From Limosilactobacillus frumenti DSM 13145 (GTDB taxonomy: Bacteria; Bacillota; Bacilli; Lactobacillales; Lactobacillaceae): a DNA stretch of 64,000 bases. Below, piece after piece: positions 1 to 8,857 of this stretch (its first letter is position 1; the number at the start of each line of letters is the position of its first letter). The position numbers and the translations under genes are program-made. Below the pieces are notes generated by a model. The model ran no database searches. It was not told the DNA's origin and saw nothing but the letters and a program-made list of their open reading frames with translations. The stretch spans positions 22,349 through 86,348 of the forward strand of contig NZ_AZER01000025.1 of NCBI RefSeq assembly GCF_001436045.1, read 5' to 3'.

Positions 1-578
1 AGGTGCGGACAGTCTTATCAACCATCGTTCTCTTGGCATACGGTTACACTTCAATGGCCCTGATGATCTGGTTCACGCAATGGATCACCCTCTTCACTCA
101 ACGGGCATTCAATTTTGGTAACATTGCCGCCCATACCGTCATGTCTTGCTACAGCATTGGCTCAATGGCCGGGGTTCTCACCCTCTTCTTCCTGCTCAAA
201 CACAATGCTAGTGAGATGAAGCTATTAATCAGTCTAAACTTAGTTGCGGTTCTGTCATTAGTAATTATCTTGGTAGCTGGTCGAAATGTCTTAATCGCCA
301 ATGTTGCATCATTTATCTTCGGCCTTTCTGCTGCATCTGGAGTAATGCAAACCGGCTTAACCGTCTTCATGAACATGTTCCCTGCTCACCGCGGAATGAT
401 TACCGGAATCTTCTACTTCTTTGGATCAATTGCATCCTTCACCGTTCCATTGATCACTGGAGTTCTTTCCACCCACAGCATTACAGCAACATTTGGTGCT
501 GATATCATTGTCGGCATTATTGGGACAGTTCTGATGATTATCTTAGCTGTCTTACAAAAGCCAGTTCGTCAAGCTTAA
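1..578 (+). CDS. MFS transporter, C-terminal part (5' truncated by window edge)
   Basis: The first 192 codons visible read in frame to a stop at 578 and encode about six hydrophobic segments separated by short loops, as in the C-terminal half of a major facilitator transporter. The real start lies outside the window, so an apparent GTG at base 3 should not be taken as the start. The stop overlaps the ribosome site of the chorismate mutase gene, so it is probably co-transcribed with the aro genes. A role in moving an aromatic compound or precursor would fit this position, but that is inference only; the substrate cannot be read from the sequence. Confidence 0.75.
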   Translation, partial: VRTVLSTIVLLAYGYTSMALMIWFTQWITLFTQRAFNFGNIAAHTVMSCYSIGSMAGVLTLFFLLKHNASEMKLLISLNLVAVLSLVIILVAGRNVLIANVASFIFGLSAASGVMQTGLTVFMNMFPAHRGMITGIFYFFGSIASFTVPLITGVLSTHSITATFGADIIVGIIGTVLMIILAVLQKPVRQA

Positions 579-590
579 GGAGTGATTTTA

Positions 591-866
591 ATGACGGAGC
601 TCGATCAAGCACGACAAGAAATTAACCGCATTAACCAACAGTTAGTAAAACTCTTAGAACAACGTTTCACGGCCGTTACCAAAGTCAATAACTATAAAGT
701 GGCACACCAATTGCCAATCTTGGACCAGCAACGTGAACAGGCTATTCTCAACAAAGTCACTGCTGAGACTTCAGATCCGGCTAAAGCACCATTCATTGCT
801 GCAATCTTTAAAGATATTATGAAACAATCTCGTCAATATGAACAAGCTCTCAGAAAGGAAGATTAA
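591..866 (+). CDS. Chorismate mutase (AroQ class, monofunctional)
   Basis: A 91-residue all-helical protein matching the AroQ fold in length and pattern: an N-terminal MTELDQARQEINRINQQL helix, a second basic motif around NNYK, a DQQRE motif in the middle and a C-terminal SRQYEQ motif. It converts chorismate to prephenate, the substrate of TyrA three genes downstream. ATG at 591 is chosen because AAGGAGTG lies 7 bases before it; an upstream GTG at 582 is inside that ribosome site. It sits 3 bases before aroC. There is no fused prephenate dehydratase or dehydrogenase domain, so it is a stand-alone enzyme. Confidence 0.92.
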   Translation: MTELDQARQEINRINQQLVKLLEQRFTAVTKVNNYKVAHQLPILDQQREQAILNKVTAETSDPAKAPFIAAIFKDIMKQSRQYEQALRKED

Positions 867-869
867 CCC

Positions 870-2036
870 ATGAATTTTATTACCGCTGGTGAATCTCATG
901 GTCCCCAACTTACCGGTATTATTGAAGGACTGCCGGCTGGATTACCGATTGATGTTGAACAGATCAATGCTGCATTAGCCGCCCGCCAAGGTGGCTACGG
1001 CCGTGGTAATCGGCAAAAAATTGAACATGACCAGGTTCAAATTGTCGGCGGTGTTCGTCACGGTGTTACCCTCGGGTCACCAATTGCACTGACCATTCAG
1101 AATCGTGACCATGCTAATTGGTCAGCAATCATGGATCCAGTGAGCCCGGCAACCCCTGAGAATTCAGTCCGTAAAGTGGAGCATCCCCGCCCTGGTCATG
1201 CGGACCTTGTCGGGGGGATGAAGTACGATCACCGCGACCTGCGAAATGTGCTTGAGCGTTCTTCGGCTCGTGAAACTGCCATGCGGGTTGCTATTGGTAA
1301 CCTCTGCGAACAATTATTAGCAGCCCTCGATATCCACTTGGTAGGCTTCGTTCAGCAAGTTGGTTCTATCAAAGTAACTGCTAATAATTCCTTATCTGTG
1401 CAGCAAATTCAAGCGACCATCAAGCAAAACGACCTCCGTATTCTCAACCAGGAACAAGTACCAGCAATCCACCAATTGATTGATGACACAAAGCGGGCTG
1501 GTGATTCATTAGGCGGCACCATTCGGGTCATTGCTGAAAACGTACCCGCTGGCCTTGGTTCTTACATAAGCTGGGACACTAAATTAGATGGTAAAATTGC
1601 CGGCGCCGTAATGGGAGTAAATGCTATGAAGGGGGTTAGCTTTGGCGATGGTTTTGCTGATGCTGAACACCCGGGAAGCCAAATTATGGACCAGATCGAC
1701 TACCATAAGGGGACTGGCTTTAGTCGCTTATCCAATCATCTCGGTGGCTTTGAAGGTGGAATGACAAACGGAATGCCAATCATTGTCAACGCAGCAATGA
1801 AACCAATTCCCACTCTTTACAAGCCCCTTCAAACAGTTGATATTAACAGCAAGGAGAAACTGAAAGCCAATGTTGAACGTTCTGACGTCACCGCCATCGT
1901 CCCGGCTTCCATTGTCGTTGAAAATGTCGTGGCCATTGAACTAGCCAAAGCAATCACTGATACTTTTGAATCAGCTAGTTTAGTTCGCTTAAAAGCAGGG
2001 GTCGCTCAATACCGTAAACATAATGCAGATTTCTAA
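870..2036 (+). CDS. aroC: Chorismate synthase
   Basis: 388 residues, the normal length of AroC. It begins with the family signature AGESHG within the first ten residues and carries KVEHPRPGHAD, RSSARET (about residues 130-136) and a GMTNG motif near 290, all characteristic of chorismate synthase. It converts EPSP to chorismate and needs reduced flavin. ATG at 870 follows AGAAAGGAAG by a usual distance. It lies between chorismate mutase and aroA in a tight operon, so the last shikimate steps are co-expressed with the first step of the Phe/Tyr branch. Confidence 0.97.
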   Translation: MNFITAGESHGPQLTGIIEGLPAGLPIDVEQINAALAARQGGYGRGNRQKIEHDQVQIVGGVRHGVTLGSPIALTIQNRDHANWSAIMDPVSPATPENSVRKVEHPRPGHADLVGGMKYDHRDLRNVLERSSARETAMRVAIGNLCEQLLAALDIHLVGFVQQVGSIKVTANNSLSVQQIQATIKQNDLRILNQEQVPAIHQLIDDTKRAGDSLGGTIRVIAENVPAGLGSYISWDTKLDGKIAGAVMGVNAMKGVSFGDGFADAEHPGSQIMDQIDYHKGTGFSRLSNHLGGFEGGMTNGMPIIVNAAMKPIPTLYKPLQTVDINSKEKLKANVERSDVTAIVPASIVVENVVAIELAKAITDTFESASLVRLKAGVAQYRKHNADF

Positions 2037-2061
2037 ATAACTATTAGAAAGGACTTTACTG

Positions 2062-3378
2062 ATGAAAGAACTACCAATTGCTAACCAAACAGGTCTTCAT
2101 GGTACTTTAACTGTTCCTGGAGATAAGAGTATCTCTCACCGAGCCATTATGATTGGCTCTATTGCTGAGGGAACTACTACCATTCATCATTTTCTGCGGG
2201 GTAATGATTGCTTGTCAACTCTACAGGCATTTCGTGACTTAGGAGTTCAGATTGAAGATAATGGTGACACCATCACGGTTCATGGAAAGGGCTTTGCTGG
2301 TCTACATCCTGCCTCTCATCCCTTAGACATGGGTAATTCGGGCACCACCACACGTCTGATGATGGGACTATTAGCTGGTAGTCAATTTACTACAAAACTT
2401 ATTGGCGATGCTTCCTTATCAAAACGGCCCATGAAACGGGTCAGTGAACCATTGAAAGCCTTCGGTGGTGAAGTCCAATTGACGACTAACGGAACATTAC
2501 CGGCAACCATTGTCGGCCAGCAACTCCACGGTGCCGAATACGAGATGAAAGTAGCCTCTGCCCAAGTTAAAAGTGCTTTAATCTTTGCTGCCCTGCAAGC
2601 TAAGCAATCATCAACAATTGTCGAGAAATTACCAACTCGCAACCATACGGAGATTATGCTACGTCAATTTGGTGCTCACATTCGCACTGTCGCCCATAAA
2701 ATCATCTTGGTTGAGCCAGGGTCACCATTGATTGGCCGGGAAATTACTGTCCCCGGTGATATGTCATCAGCTGCTTTCTTCTTAGTCGCCGCCACCATTG
2801 TTCCACATTCCAAGGTGACTCTAAAAGGCGTCAACCTGAATCCTACCCGGACTGGAATCATCGACATCCTTCGACAAATGGGGGCCAAGCTAACAATTGA
2901 GGAACGATTCTCTACTGGCGAACCAAGCGGCGATATTACGATTGAAAGTAGTGCTCTTCGTCCAATTCACTTAACAGCTAAAGATATTCCGGCAGTGATT
3001 GATGAGCTGCCCCTAGTAGCTCTGTTGGCTGCGTGTGCAGATGGCCAATCAACGATCCACGGGGCCCAAGAGCTACGGGTCAAAGAAACTGACCGGATTA
3101 AGACCGTCGTCGCTGAATTACGCAAACTCGGCGTGCAGGTCAAAGAGTTGCCTGATGGGATGGTTATTGACGGTCGCTCATCATGGGACGTTCAAGATCC
3201 ACAACTTGAGAGTTACGGTGACCACCGGTTGGGGATGATGGATGCAATTGCTGCTTTAAAAGCTGACCAACCGCTACAACTCGCCCATGCAGATGCCGTG
3301 GCCGTTTCTTACCCTGGTTTCTTTGACGACTTGGCAACTCTTCTAGGAGGCACGCAACATGACAACGATCTTAATTAA
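2062..3378 (+). CDS. aroA: 3-phosphoshikimate 1-carboxyvinyltransferase (EPSP synthase)
   Basis: 438 residues with the two-domain EPSP synthase pattern: PGDKSISHRA (about residues 19-28, phosphate and PEP binding), GNSGTTTRL (about 92-100), KETDRI (about 345-350) and GDHRLGM (about 387-393). It joins PEP to shikimate 3-phosphate. AGAAAGGAC precedes ATG 2062. Its 3' end overlaps the tyrA start by 20 bases, so translation of the two is probably coupled. No oddities seen. Confidence 0.97.
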   Translation: MKELPIANQTGLHGTLTVPGDKSISHRAIMIGSIAEGTTTIHHFLRGNDCLSTLQAFRDLGVQIEDNGDTITVHGKGFAGLHPASHPLDMGNSGTTTRLMMGLLAGSQFTTKLIGDASLSKRPMKRVSEPLKAFGGEVQLTTNGTLPATIVGQQLHGAEYEMKVASAQVKSALIFAALQAKQSSTIVEKLPTRNHTEIMLRQFGAHIRTVAHKIILVEPGSPLIGREITVPGDMSSAAFFLVAATIVPHSKVTLKGVNLNPTRTGIIDILRQMGAKLTIEERFSTGEPSGDITIESSALRPIHLTAKDIPAVIDELPLVALLAACADGQSTIHGAQELRVKETDRIKTVVAELRKLGVQVKELPDGMVIDGRSSWDVQDPQLESYGDHRLGMMDAIAALKADQPLQLAHADAVAVSYPGFFDDLATLLGGTQHDNDLN

Positions 3379-4204
3379 GGGTCTTGGTTTAATCGGTTCA
3401 TCATTAGCCAGAATTATTAAGCAGGGTCATCCAGACGCAATAGTGCTAGCAATTGATCCGGACCAGGATAATATTACATTTGCCCGTCAGCAAGGCTTTA
3501 TTGACCAAGCAGTGACAAATCTGGAGGCGGCTAGTCAGGCTGATTTCATTATTTTGGCAACTCCGGTATCGCAAATTGTGACAGACATTCAGCAGTTAGC
3601 TCAGTTGCCTCTAAAGCCTTCAGTGGTGATTACTGATGTCGGGTCCACCAAGCAGACCATTATGCACGCAGCCCAGGCATTAACGACTAAAGGAATTGAT
3701 TTTGTAGGCGGCCACCCAATGGCCGGGTCTCACTTAACCGGTGCCCAGGCCGGTAAAGCTGACCTATTCAAAGACGCCTTTTACTTCCTGGTACCAACAA
3801 TTAAGGGGGATAGCGCACAACGACTGCGGTCCCTCCTTATTGCTGCTGGGGTAAAGTGGACACCCATTAAAGCTGAAGATCACGATAAATTAGTGGCTCA
3901 AATTAGCCACCTTCCCCATATTTTGGCTTACACGCTAGTACAACAAACTGCCTACACTTTAGCTGGTCAACAACCAGGAATTAACGCGGCTGCCGGGGGC
4001 TTTAAGTCTACTACCCGAATTGCTCAAGCTGACCCAACCATGTGGACAGCCATCATGCAGAACAATCGGACTGACATTCTGCACCAATTAGACGAATACA
4101 TAACAGATTTACAAAAAGTACGAACTGCAATCAACAAAGGTGACTTAACGACTTTGAGAGAGTTATTTAGTGAAGCAGCAACGATTCGCAAAGAATTGAA
4201 CTGA
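3359..4204 (+). CDS. tyrA: Prephenate dehydrogenase
   Basis: 281 residues. The N-terminal Rossmann motif GLGLIGSS (residues 9-16) binds NAD and the GGHPMAGSH motif (about 117-125) is the prephenate dehydrogenase signature. It makes 4-hydroxyphenylpyruvate from prephenate for tyrosine synthesis. The start overlaps the end of aroA by 20 bases and AGGAGGCACGCA gives it a strong ribosome site. There is no C-terminal ACT domain, unlike longer feedback-controlled TyrA proteins, so control is more likely upstream, at DAHP synthase and in the aroF leader. Confidence 0.95.
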   Translation: MTTILIKGLGLIGSSLARIIKQGHPDAIVLAIDPDQDNITFARQQGFIDQAVTNLEAASQADFIILATPVSQIVTDIQQLAQLPLKPSVVITDVGSTKQTIMHAAQALTTKGIDFVGGHPMAGSHLTGAQAGKADLFKDAFYFLVPTIKGDSAQRLRSLLIAAGVKWTPIKAEDHDKLVAQISHLPHILAYTLVQQTAYTLAGQQPGINAAAGGFKSTTRIAQADPTMWTAIMQNNRTDILHQLDEYITDLQKVRTAINKGDLTTLRELFSEAATIRKELN

Positions 4205-4215
4205 GGTGAAATAGG

Positions 4216-4719
4216 ATGAAAGTGATTTTAATTGGTTTTATGGGGAGTGGCAAGACCACCGTCAGCAATCTTTTAAGCGATCAACTCAATTTACCAGTCA
4301 CTGATCTCGACCAAGCAATTATTGATCACAGTCAAATGTCGATTCCGCAAATTTTTAAGCGTTCCGGTGAAATTGGTTTCCGCCAAATTGAGCACCAAGT
4401 TTTGCTAGAAACGCTGCAATCTAAGGATGGTATCTTGGCTACCGGTGGTGGAACCCCTTTGCGGGCTGACAATCGGTTAAAACTTCAAGAAGATCCTGCG
4501 CCAGTTATTTTGCTTCATGCTTCACCCGAAGAAACTGCTCGCCGCATTCAAGGCTCCCACGATCGACCGATTGCCAACCAATTAGATGTCATCGGTTTAG
4601 GGAAGCTATTAGCAAAGCGTCAGTCAAAATACGAAGAATGTGCTGATATCACCATCGACACTGATGGTCGTTCACCGCAGTCCATTGCGGATGAGATAAA
4701 AGATATTATGAGTAACTAA
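4216..4719 (+). CDS. aroK: Shikimate kinase
   Basis: 167 residues, normal for AroK. It starts with the Walker A motif GFMGSGKTT (residues 7-15), followed by SGEIGFRQIE (about 51-60, shikimate binding) and the GGGTPLR loop (about 76-82). It phosphorylates shikimate with ATP. GAGGTGAAATAGG lies just before ATG 4216. It is the last gene of the plus-strand aro operon and is followed by a strong bidirectional terminator. Confidence 0.96.
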   Translation: MKVILIGFMGSGKTTVSNLLSDQLNLPVTDLDQAIIDHSQMSIPQIFKRSGEIGFRQIEHQVLLETLQSKDGILATGGGTPLRADNRLKLQEDPAPVILLHASPEETARRIQGSHDRPIANQLDVIGLGKLLAKRQSKYEECADITIDTDGRSPQSIADEIKDIMSN

Positions 4720-4732
4720 AATGAACTTAAAT

Positions 4733-4780
4733 AAAGAGGCATTTAGCATCGAGATAATTCTTGGTACTAAATGCCTCTTT
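4733..4780. terminator. Bidirectional intrinsic terminator between aroK and the lipoprotein gene
   Basis: A perfect 14-bp stem, AAAGAGGCATTTAG paired with CTAAATGCCTCTTT, with a 20-base loop. A/T runs flank both sides, so it can end transcription of aroK (+) and of the converging lipoprotein gene (-). Confidence 0.85.
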
Positions 4781-4800
4781 AACAGTTTAAAATGTTGATA

Positions 4801-5364
4801 CTAATTATCAGCAGTAATTTTTGCATTATCAGCAATGTCATTTATACTCCCGGAATGAGCAATTTGAATTACCTGACTAGCTGAAATGGTCTTGAATGGC
4901 AATACCGTCCTTTCGGCTGAATCATGCGTTCCTTCACTATAAAGGTAAATGGTTTTCCCATCTGGGCTCATTGTGTACCCATTAATCATTCCGCCAGTCT
5001 GGTCACCCAAAGTAAACATGTAGAATGTCCCTGTCCCTGCTTGCGTGACCTTTGGACCATCACTTGAAATAACGGTTACCTGTAAATTGCCATCACCATT
5101 AGTTGCCGAATCTTTAAGGTTACTCCACGCACCATTATCCTTAGCACCAGCTGTCAAAACCGCTGCTGCAACTTGTTTAGGTTGCAATTGGCTAACTGAG
5201 GCATCATTATTACTAGAACTACTAGTACTATTAGATGCCGAACGTTGAATGGCACTATTTGACGAACTACTTGTTGAACTCGACTTACTATTATTACCAC
5301 ATGCTGTTAAGCATATGGCTGTTAATGGTAACAGCCCTAATGCAAGTATTTGTTGATGTTTCAT
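4801..5364 (-). CDS. Secreted lipoprotein of unknown function
   Basis: 187 residues. The N-terminus is a lipoprotein signal: a basic MKHQQ, a hydrophobic core and a lipobox LTAC with Cys at residue 22. A Ser/Asn-rich linker (about residues 24-55) follows, then a ~130-residue globular part with no motif I recognise. It resembles the small Ser-rich lipoproteins common in lactobacilli. It should be anchored to the outer face of the membrane. GGGGGAGGATAAACA before ATG 5364 is a strong ribosome site. It stands alone between two aro operons and shares the aroK terminator; a link to aromatic synthesis is not supported. Confidence 0.8.
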   Translation of the reverse strand: MKHQQILALGLLPLTAICLTACGNNSKSSSTSSSSNSAIQRSASNSTSSSSNNDASVSQLQPKQVAAAVLTAGAKDNGAWSNLKDSATNGDGNLQVTVISSDGPKVTQAGTGTFYMFTLGDQTGGMINGYTMSPDGKTIYLYSEGTHDSAERTVLPFKTISASQVIQIAHSGSINDIADNAKITADN

Positions 5365-5505
5365 TGTTTATCCTCCCCCTAACATCACATCTCCTCTAGT
5401 ATACTGCAAAAGTATTGTTACGATATCTCTCATCGAGATAGCACAAATGACATTAAAGTTGCTTATTTCAATAATGATCAACCACCATCTGCAATACATA
5501 ATTAC

Positions 5506-5553
5506 AAAAATCCCCAATGATTAGTTTGCCCGACTAATCATTGGGGATTTTTT
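5506..5553 (-). terminator. Terminator of the aroF-aroD operon
   Basis: A near-perfect long stem (AATCCCCAATGATTAGT with its complement, 7-base loop) ending in an A run on the plus strand, i.e. a U run on the minus-strand RNA. It lies 32 bases after the aroD stop and could also work in the other direction. Confidence 0.85.
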
Positions 5554-5584
5554 CAAATAACTAAGCATATTCAAAACACAAAGT

Positions 5585-6352
5585 TCAGTTGTCGTTAATA
5601 CTCAACTCATCGATCATCATTTTCATGGATTCCAATCTAATCTGACCTGGTGCAGATGCCTGGGATAAACTGGCGAATGTAATGCAGGAGCCAAATAATT
5701 CACCACTAATTCTTGTAATTTTTCCTAATTGGCCCATCGACATGGAGATTAATGGTAGTTTCCCCTTAAGATGATAATCATTAGTAACTTCAAGGAGACG
5801 GAGAATGTCAGTAGTATTCTTAGGCATTACCGCAATTTTAGCAATATCGCCTCCTGCCCTTTCCATTTGATGTAAACAACTTGTCAGTCTCGCAGTCGGC
5901 GGTGTTTGTTTAAAATCATGGCTACTCATAATCACTTTGGCATTCTGCCGATGTGCTAATTTTACGAGCTGTTGAATAACCACAGATGAGTGAGCCGTTA
6001 TTTCAAGGTCAATCAAGTCCATACAATGATTCTCCAATAGTTCCTGATAAATATTTGCATATGCCTGATCGCCTTCATTAAAATGACCACCCTCAACTTG
6101 CGTTCGTAAGGTAATCAATAGTGGTCGAGGAGCAATCAGTGCTTGTAATTGATGTGCAGTATCTACTAATTTAGCAATATTATTAAGATCACTTAAAAAA
6201 TCGATCCGCCACTCTACTAGGTCGATTGCCGGTTTTTGCCCAATTTGATGTGCTGCATAGATAATTGACTGTAAGCTAGTCCCTACTAGCGGAACCGCAA
6301 TCTTAGGCTTCCCTACTCCTAAAACTAAATCTTTAATTTTTATTTTTGGCAA
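5585..6352 (-). CDS. aroD: 3-dehydroquinate dehydratase, type I
   Basis: About 255 residues. It has the type I pattern: PKIAVPLVGTSLQSI near the start, LVEWRIDFL (Glu and Arg of the active site), SSHDF (catalytic His), a Lys in IAKIAVMP (Schiff-base lysine), SMGQLGKITRISG and ASAPGQI at the end. It dehydrates 3-dehydroquinate to 3-dehydroshikimate. Start: TTG 6352 lies 9 bases after TTTGAGG; ATG 6361 is also possible but directly touches that ribosome site. Either start lies inside the end of aroE, so the two genes overlap and are probably translationally coupled. Last gene of the minus-strand aro operon. Confidence 0.93.
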   Translation of the reverse strand: MPKIKIKDLVLGVGKPKIAVPLVGTSLQSIIYAAHQIGQKPAIDLVEWRIDFLSDLNNIAKLVDTAHQLQALIAPRPLLITLRTQVEGGHFNEGDQAYANIYQELLENHCMDLIDLEITAHSSVVIQQLVKLAHRQNAKVIMSSHDFKQTPPTARLTSCLHQMERAGGDIAKIAVMPKNTTDILRLLEVTNDYHLKGKLPLISMSMGQLGKITRISGELFGSCITFASLSQASAPGQIRLESMKMMIDELSINDN

Positions 6353-7229
6353 CTTGATCATCCTCAAATAATAGGTGGCGAATGTAATCAACTGGCATTT
6401 GTTTGCCCGTCCATAATTGAAAGGCTTCTGCTCCTTGTTCAATAATCATTCCGATCCCATTTAACCGGTGAGCCACTCCGGCTTGTTTAGCCACTTTCAA
6501 CAATTTCGTTTCACGTGGGGCGTAAACAGCATCAAAAACAATCATTTGTTGGTGAAACCAGGTCGGATCGTTGACGACTGATTCATTTTCATGTGGTTTC
6601 ATCCCCAAACTAGTCGTATCACAGTAAATATCTGCACTAGCTAATTCTTGTTTGAAATCACTTTGATCTTCTAATGCATGCAGCGTCGCGTGGCACTTCG
6701 TATGATGATTAATCAACTCTACATTTTTACATGCTTGAGACCATTTAGCACCGGAACGGCGGTTAAAAATGGCAATTTCACCAACACCATCTAACGCTGC
6801 TTGAATAGCAATGGCTGTCCCTGCACCACCGGCTCCGGCTAATACCATTTTGGCTCCCAAAATATTTAGTCCTTCATCCCGTAAAGCCTGCATAAAGCCG
6901 GTTCCATCGGTGATATGACCAGTTAAAACGCCATGATCATTGACGACGGTATTAACTGTTCCTGTTAATTGGGCTGCTGGCGAAAGTTTATCCAATAGCG
7001 GAACGATAGCTTGTTTATTGGGCATTGAAATATTGGCTCCCCGCATATGAAGAGTCCGCATTGATTGAACCGCGTTCGCTAACTGGTCTTGCCCAACTTC
7101 AAATGCCAAGTAAACATCATTTAAACCGAGTTTGGCAAAAGCGTTATTGTGCATTTTAGGAGATAATGAATGCTTGATTGGTGTTGCAAAAATACCAAAT
7201 AAACCGGTATGCCCATCAATTCGTTCCAT
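6333..7229 (-). CDS. aroE: Shikimate dehydrogenase (NADP)
   Basis: 298 residues. The N-terminal substrate domain has FGIFATPIKHSLSPKMHN and NISMPNKQ with the catalytic Lys; the cofactor domain has GAGGAGTAIA (about residues 130-139) followed by an NRR motif (about 156-158) that fits NADP preference; the C-terminal GIGMIIEQGAEAF is typical. It reduces 3-dehydroshikimate to shikimate. Its ribosome site, TTGAGGAG, lies inside the last codons of the 30-codon ORF just upstream, so the two are probably translationally coupled. Overlaps aroD at its 3' end. Confidence 0.95.
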   Translation of the reverse strand: MERIDGHTGLFGIFATPIKHSLSPKMHNNAFAKLGLNDVYLAFEVGQDQLANAVQSMRTLHMRGANISMPNKQAIVPLLDKLSPAAQLTGTVNTVVNDHGVLTGHITDGTGFMQALRDEGLNILGAKMVLAGAGGAGTAIAIQAALDGVGEIAIFNRRSGAKWSQACKNVELINHHTKCHATLHALEDQSDFKQELASADIYCDTTSLGMKPHENESVVNDPTWFHQQMIVFDAVYAPRETKLLKVAKQAGVAHRLNGIGMIIEQGAEAFQLWTGKQMPVDYIRHLLFEDDQVAKNKN

Positions 7230-7230
7230 T

Positions 7231-7323
7231 TTATTTACTCCTCAATTCATTAACATTAGATGAAATTAATTTAACTTCTTGTTCGGCAACCTGTCTTGCT
7301 AGTTCACGATCTTGTTTTGTCAT
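7231..7323 (-). CDS. Small ORF (30 codons) in the aro operon
   Basis: TAAGGAG sits 7 bases before an ATG at 7323 and opens a 30-codon frame: MTKQDRELARQVAEQEVKL, then ISSNVNELRSK. It is charged and helical-looking, with no membrane segment or export signal. Its stop is one base from the aroE start codon and its last codons contain the aroE ribosome site. It could be a real microprotein or a translated leader that couples ribosomes into aroE. I do not recognise the product. Support is the ribosome site and the position only. Confidence 0.5.
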   Translation of the reverse strand: MTKQDRELARQVAEQEVKLISSNVNELRSK

Positions 7324-7369
7324 AATAATTCTCCTTATTTAATAATCAATCTTTTTCTCTCAATATGCT

Positions 7370-7756
7370 TTACTGGGCAGCAAAGCCAACTGTGATGTTA
7401 TCGGCAACAACACTTTGACCAAAGAGGTCTGTTAATGCATCTTGAATTAATCGGCTAAGAATCATTTGCTGCTGATGATTCAAATGACTCGTCCATTGAG
7501 GCTGGTAAATAAAATTAATGTGTTGAATTTGCTGTTTAGTTAAATCATGTAAGCAGTTGTCGAATTGACGACTAATTCTTTCAACAAATTCAAAGGGTGT
7601 TAGTTGTTGGGCCCCTTCATCAATTCGAAAACAAACTGGTTGTTGATGATGTAAGGCCGTTTTAATTTGCTGACTAGTGATTGTTGAATCCGCATTACCT
7701 TCCACCCATGTAATATTGTTTAAGACTGCTTTGTTTTTAATTGAGTTCATAACCAT
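7370..7756 (-). CDS. Hypothetical protein in the aro operon (128 aa)
   Basis: 128 residues, soluble, Gln/His-rich in the middle (HHQQP, NHQQQM), with no recognised motif. AAGGAG lies 9 bases before ATG 7756. It is placed between aroB (14 bases upstream) and the small ORF before aroE, and is transcribed with them, so a link to aromatic amino acid synthesis or its regulation is likely from context only. It is too short and wrongly patterned for any missing shikimate enzyme I know; it has no ACT-domain signature that I can see. Confidence 0.75.
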   Translation of the reverse strand: MVMNSIKNKAVLNNITWVEGNADSTITSQQIKTALHHQQPVCFRIDEGAQQLTPFEFVERISRQFDNCLHDLTKQQIQHINFIYQPQWTSHLNHQQQMILSRLIQDALTDLFGQSVVADNITVGFAAQ

Positions 7757-7769
7757 AATTCATTGCTCC

Positions 7770-8843
7770 TTACTGCCGTGGTACTTTTAACGTATTAGAA
7801 ATCTGATTTTCTGGAACTGTTAAGATTGCTGGTTGGCCAATCTTCTTAATATAGACTAAGTTCAAGTGCCCATTGTGGTTCTTTTTATCGTGTTTAATTT
7901 TATCTAGGATCTGTGGTGAGCTTAACAGCGGAGAGCTAACAGGTAGCCCCACTGCCGCTAATTGAGTACGGATCTTGGCGGTTACTCCTGCCACAGTTTT
8001 GCCTGCTTCTTCAAAATCTTGACAAATAGCGACTGTGCCAATGCTAACTGCTTCTCCATGACGTAACTTGCCGTTTGCTAATGCTTCTACCGCATGGCCA
8101 ATTGTGTGCCCAAAGTTCAAAAGTTGTCTCTGGCCACCCTCCTTTTCATCTGCCATAACAATATCTGCCTTGAATTGGATGGAACCTTCGCTTAAACTCA
8201 TCGCATTAGCAAGAATATCAGTGGGACTTTCAATCTTTTCGATTAGTTGCCAGAAGTTGCCACCGGTCATTGCTGCAACCTTAACAATTTCCCCGTAACC
8301 TTCAACTAAATCCCGCTGCGTTAGTGTCTTCAGTGTTGTGGGGTCAATTAAGACTAAGTCTGGTTCGTAAAAGGATCCTACAATGTTCTTAGTAGTTCCC
8401 AAATCAACAGCTGTTTTACCACCAACTGAGCTATCAACTTGTGCTAATAATGAAGTAGGAACCTGAATTAGAGAGATGCCACGCATATAGGTGGCTGCCA
8501 GAAAGCCTGCTAAGTCACCCGTCACCCCGCCGCCAAGGGCAACCACTCCGTCATCACGATTAAAATTATCTGTCACTAGTTGCTGAGCTAATGTTTGTAA
8601 TTGTGACAATGACTTGGAAGCTTCGCCAGCAGGAAATTGATAACAATGAACAGTAAACCCATTATTCGTTAATTGGTCTGCGAGTTGTTGCTGGTATAAT
8701 GGGGCGACATTATCATCACTCACAATGGCAACCTTCCGTGGTGCCCAAACAGATGAGATCAACTTACCAGCATTATTGAGTAGTCCCTTTTCAATTAAGA
8801 CATCATAATGCTTATTCGTTAGTGCGACTGTAATCTTTTTCAT
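7770..8843 (-). CDS. aroB: 3-dehydroquinate synthase
   Basis: 357 residues, normal for AroB. The NAD-binding glycine motif ALGGGVTGDLAGF (about residues 102-114), RGISLIQVPTSLLAQVDSSVGGKT (split by the active-site Lys) and the zinc-binding GHTIGHAVE (about 245-253) are all present. It turns DAHP into 3-dehydroquinate, the step right after DAHP synthase, which lies 15 bases upstream in the same operon. No oddities. Confidence 0.96.
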   Translation of the reverse strand: MKKITVALTNKHYDVLIEKGLLNNAGKLISSVWAPRKVAIVSDDNVAPLYQQQLADQLTNNGFTVHCYQFPAGEASKSLSQLQTLAQQLVTDNFNRDDGVVALGGGVTGDLAGFLAATYMRGISLIQVPTSLLAQVDSSVGGKTAVDLGTTKNIVGSFYEPDLVLIDPTTLKTLTQRDLVEGYGEIVKVAAMTGGNFWQLIEKIESPTDILANAMSLSEGSIQFKADIVMADEKEGGQRQLLNFGHTIGHAVEALANGKLRHGEAVSIGTVAICQDFEEAGKTVAGVTAKIRTQLAAVGLPVSSPLLSSPQILDKIKHDKKNHNGHLNLVYIKKIGQPAILTVPENQISNTLKVPRQ

Positions 8844-8857
8844 AAAAACATTACTCC

